A model generated the notes under the pieces. That model did no database searches. It had not been told where the DNA came from and worked only from the letters and a program-made list of their open reading frames with translations. This document shows, in pieces, positions 62,679-64,000 of a stretch of DNA of 64,000 nt. This DNA is from Marivirga salinae. Its GTDB lineage: Bacteria; Bacteroidota; Bacteroidia; Cytophagales; Cyclobacteriaceae. Position 1 is the first letter of the stretch; every line of letters begins with the position of its first letter. The position numbers were made by a program, and so were the translations under genes. The stretch lies in contig NZ_CP129971.1 in the NCBI RefSeq assembly GCF_030503855.1, positions 441,501 to 505,500 on the forward strand, in the 5' to 3' direction.

Positions 62679-63434
62679 TTATTGGGCTACCCAGCCGCCA
62701 TCCACTGCCAGTGCTTGACCTGTTACAAAAGAAGATGCATCAGAACAAAGCCATATGACTGCTTCTGCAACTTCCTCAGGTTTCCCTAACCGGCCTACAG
62801 GTTCCATATCCATAAACTGTTTTTCTATTTTCTTATCCTTGCCGGTAAATCGGTCTATCATAGGCGTTTTAATAATACCTGGACAAACCACATTTACTCT
62901 GATACCTAATTTGGCATAATCCGAGGCGGCATTCTTTGTCAATCCAACAACTGCATGTTTGGACGCAACATAGGCAGGGGTTCCTGCAAAACCTACAAGC
63001 CCTGCAACAGAAGCATTATTGACAATGGCGCCTTTTCCTTGCTTGAGCATATGCGGAATTTGATGTTTCATGCACAGCCAAACTCCGTCAATATTTACAT
63101 TCATAACATTAGTCCAATTATTATTGGTGCATTCATGCGCTGGGGCGGCTAATCCTTCAATTCCGGCATTATTGAAAGCAAAATCAATCCTTCCAAATTT
63201 TTCTATTGTTTGCTCTACCATATTGATAACATCGGATTCTTTAGACACATCACATTTTACAAATATTGCAGTGCCCCCTAATTTTTTGATGGTATTGAGA
63301 GTTTCCGAGTCTTCTACCACATCTGCAATGGTCACTTTTGCACCATGTTTGGCAAATAGGATAGCAGTGGCTCTTCCTATACCAAAAGATCCACCAGTAA
63401 CTATGGCTACTTTATCTTTAAATTGATTTTCCAT
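62679..63434 (-). CDS. short-chain dehydrogenase/reductase
   Basis: A 251-residue classical SDR: TGGSFGIG (14-21), NNAG, catalytic Ser near 141 and YVASK (155-159), and a C-terminal GGWVAQ. NAD(P)-dependent oxidation or reduction of alcohol or keto substrate unknown. Box 89 bp upstream. Confidence 0.92.
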   Translation of the reverse strand: MENQFKDKVAIVTGGSFGIGRATAILFAKHGAKVTIADVVEDSETLNTIKKLGGTAIFVKCDVSKESDVINMVEQTIEKFGRIDFAFNNAGIEGLAAPAHECTNNNWTNVMNVNIDGVWLCMKHQIPHMLKQGKGAIVNNASVAGLVGFAGTPAYVASKHAVVGLTKNAASDYAKLGIRVNVVCPGIIKTPMIDRFTGKDKKIEKQFMDMEPVGRLGKPEEVAEAVIWLCSDASSFVTGQALAVDGGWVAQ

Positions 63435-63523
63435 GATAATACTTGTTAAAAGAAATCTTTGAAATTAATCTAAATGTAGTATGCTAGAAAAAGAAAAGGA
63501 ATGACTGGTGTAGCCATCATGTT

Positions 63524-63535
63524 GGATTTTTGTCA
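63524..63535. promoter_or_regulatory. FNR-like box upstream of SDR gene
   Basis: GGATTTTTGTCA, inverse TGACAAAAATCC, 89 bp before the SDR start. The right half-site is perfect, the left has G for the final A. The flanking TTAATTAT is shared with the site near 49245. Confidence 0.55.
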
Positions 63536-63599
63536 TTAATTATTTGGGACTGAAATCTTTGTCTTAATACAAGCGCCAAGCCCAATTGTCAAACAAACT

Positions 63600-63719
63600 A
63601 TGAACTTGAATTTTTTCTGGCTCTTTCCAGTCTTATTGGCGGTTTCTATATTGAGGATTCTTAAATTTATAATTGATTACTCAAGATATTTTAAAGAATT
63701 AAATTCAGTTGCTCACTGA
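63600..63719 (+). CDS. 39-residue possible membrane peptide
   Basis: A short frame MNLNFFWLFPVLLAVSILRIL followed by a charged tail ending ELNSVAH. One hydrophobic helix. Lies 69 bp before radA in an otherwise empty 354-bp gap. No family, no strong ribosome site; weak call. Confidence 0.3.
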   Translation: MNLNFFWLFPVLLAVSILRILKFIIDYSRYFKELNSVAH

Positions 63720-63788
63720 AAAACTTGTAGCTTTGCTTAGTGCAAATTCGCATATATTTTTATCCAATATTTAATCTATATTACAAAA

Positions 63789-64000
63789 TTGGCAAAAGTT
63801 AAATCAGCATATTTCTGTCAGGAATGCGGACATGAATCACCTAAATGGGCTGGAAAATGTCCTTCTTGCGGGCAGTGGAATACTTTCGTGGAGGAGGTAG
63901 TGACAAAAGAAAAATCTTCCAGTGGTTATCAATCATCTAGTAAAAGAGCCAATAAACCCGTTGCTATTCAAGAGGTAGAAAGCACGAGTGAAGCAAGAAT
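63789..64000 (+). CDS. radA: DNA repair protein RadA, 5' part only
   Basis: From the TTG start it reads AKVKSAYFCQECGHESPKW and KCPSCGQWNTFVEE. The four-Cys zinc finger (C-x2-C-x12-C-x2-C) is diagnostic of RadA/Sms, a branch-migration helicase acting with RecA. No ATG is available in frame, so TTG is chosen. The gene runs off the window end; about 70 of ~455 codons are seen. Confidence 0.9.
   Translation, partial: MAKVKSAYFCQECGHESPKWAGKCPSCGQWNTFVEEVVTKEKSSSGYQSSSKRANKPVAIQEVESTSEAR

Noticed and set aside
1..64000. tRNA or rRNA genes, intact insertion sequences
   Set aside because: Looked for tRNA-like GTTCRANNC/CCA ends, rRNA conserved stretches and transposase motifs by eye; none convincing.

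Overview
The window is AT-rich, chromosomal and densely coded. The overall look is Bacteroidota, probably Cytophagales (a Marivirga/Cyclobacteriaceae-like marine bacterium). This is inferred from low GC, weak Shine-Dalgarno sites, TolC/outer-membrane gene styles, a DUF6799-repeat protein and a CbpA/CbpM pair of Bacteroidota type. I see no rRNA, tRNA, CRISPR array or intact transposase.

Positions 1-27 kb form an accessory, defence-rich region with many scars. It opens with a Septu-like ATPase/HNH nuclease pair (91-2897), a secreted non-specific nuclease (3215-4027) and three very small genes. An unknown ATGA-coupled gene pair (4503-5332) and an unknown gene (5366-6289) follow. Next is a compact type III restriction-modification operon (6448-12573) in which an AAA ATPase plus a DUF4276 TOPRIM-like gene sit between mod and res. 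A broken RhuM-like remnant lies just downstream of res. Then come an ankyrin gene without an obvious start, a NarK-like transporter, a TolC-like protein, a superoxide dismutase, an OmpR-type two-component system, and a debris zone holding a second copy of the SOD 5' end and the C-terminal tail of a DUF255 (YyaL-like) protein. At 22.7-25.5 kb lies a four-gene ubiquitin-like conjugation operon in the order Ubl, E2-like, JAB peptidase, E1 (Bil/Bub type). It is divergent from a sigma-factor-like gene and a partner gene; this is the strongest candidate for an under-described defence system.

Positions 27-33.5 kb hold a MacAB-like ABC exporter whose permease is broken by one in-frame stop, followed by a P-type ATPase and a DUF2231 membrane protein.

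Positions 33.8-63.5 kb look like a coherent energy-limitation or low-oxygen survival cluster. It contains a Ca2+-type P-ATPase, PEP synthase with a GH130 enzyme and a two-domain glycosyltransferase, a universal stress protein, CbpA/CbpM, envelope proteins, a PNPOx-like flavoprotein, a P-loop kinase coupled to an APH-like kinase, a KstD-like FAD dehydrogenase, a B12-dependent (class II) ribonucleotide reductase, an MlaEFD lipid transporter, Hsp20, an eRF1-like protein and an SDR. In its middle is a membrane PAS histidine kinase with a response regulator whose output is a Crp/Fnr domain. I find a recurring FNR-like palindrome, TGAY-N4-RTCA, at a nearly constant 60-105 bp ahead of at least seven of these genes. 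This suggests a local regulon run by that two-component system. Its gene content resembles the mycobacterial DosR dormancy regulon although the regulator is of a different family. The window ends inside radA.
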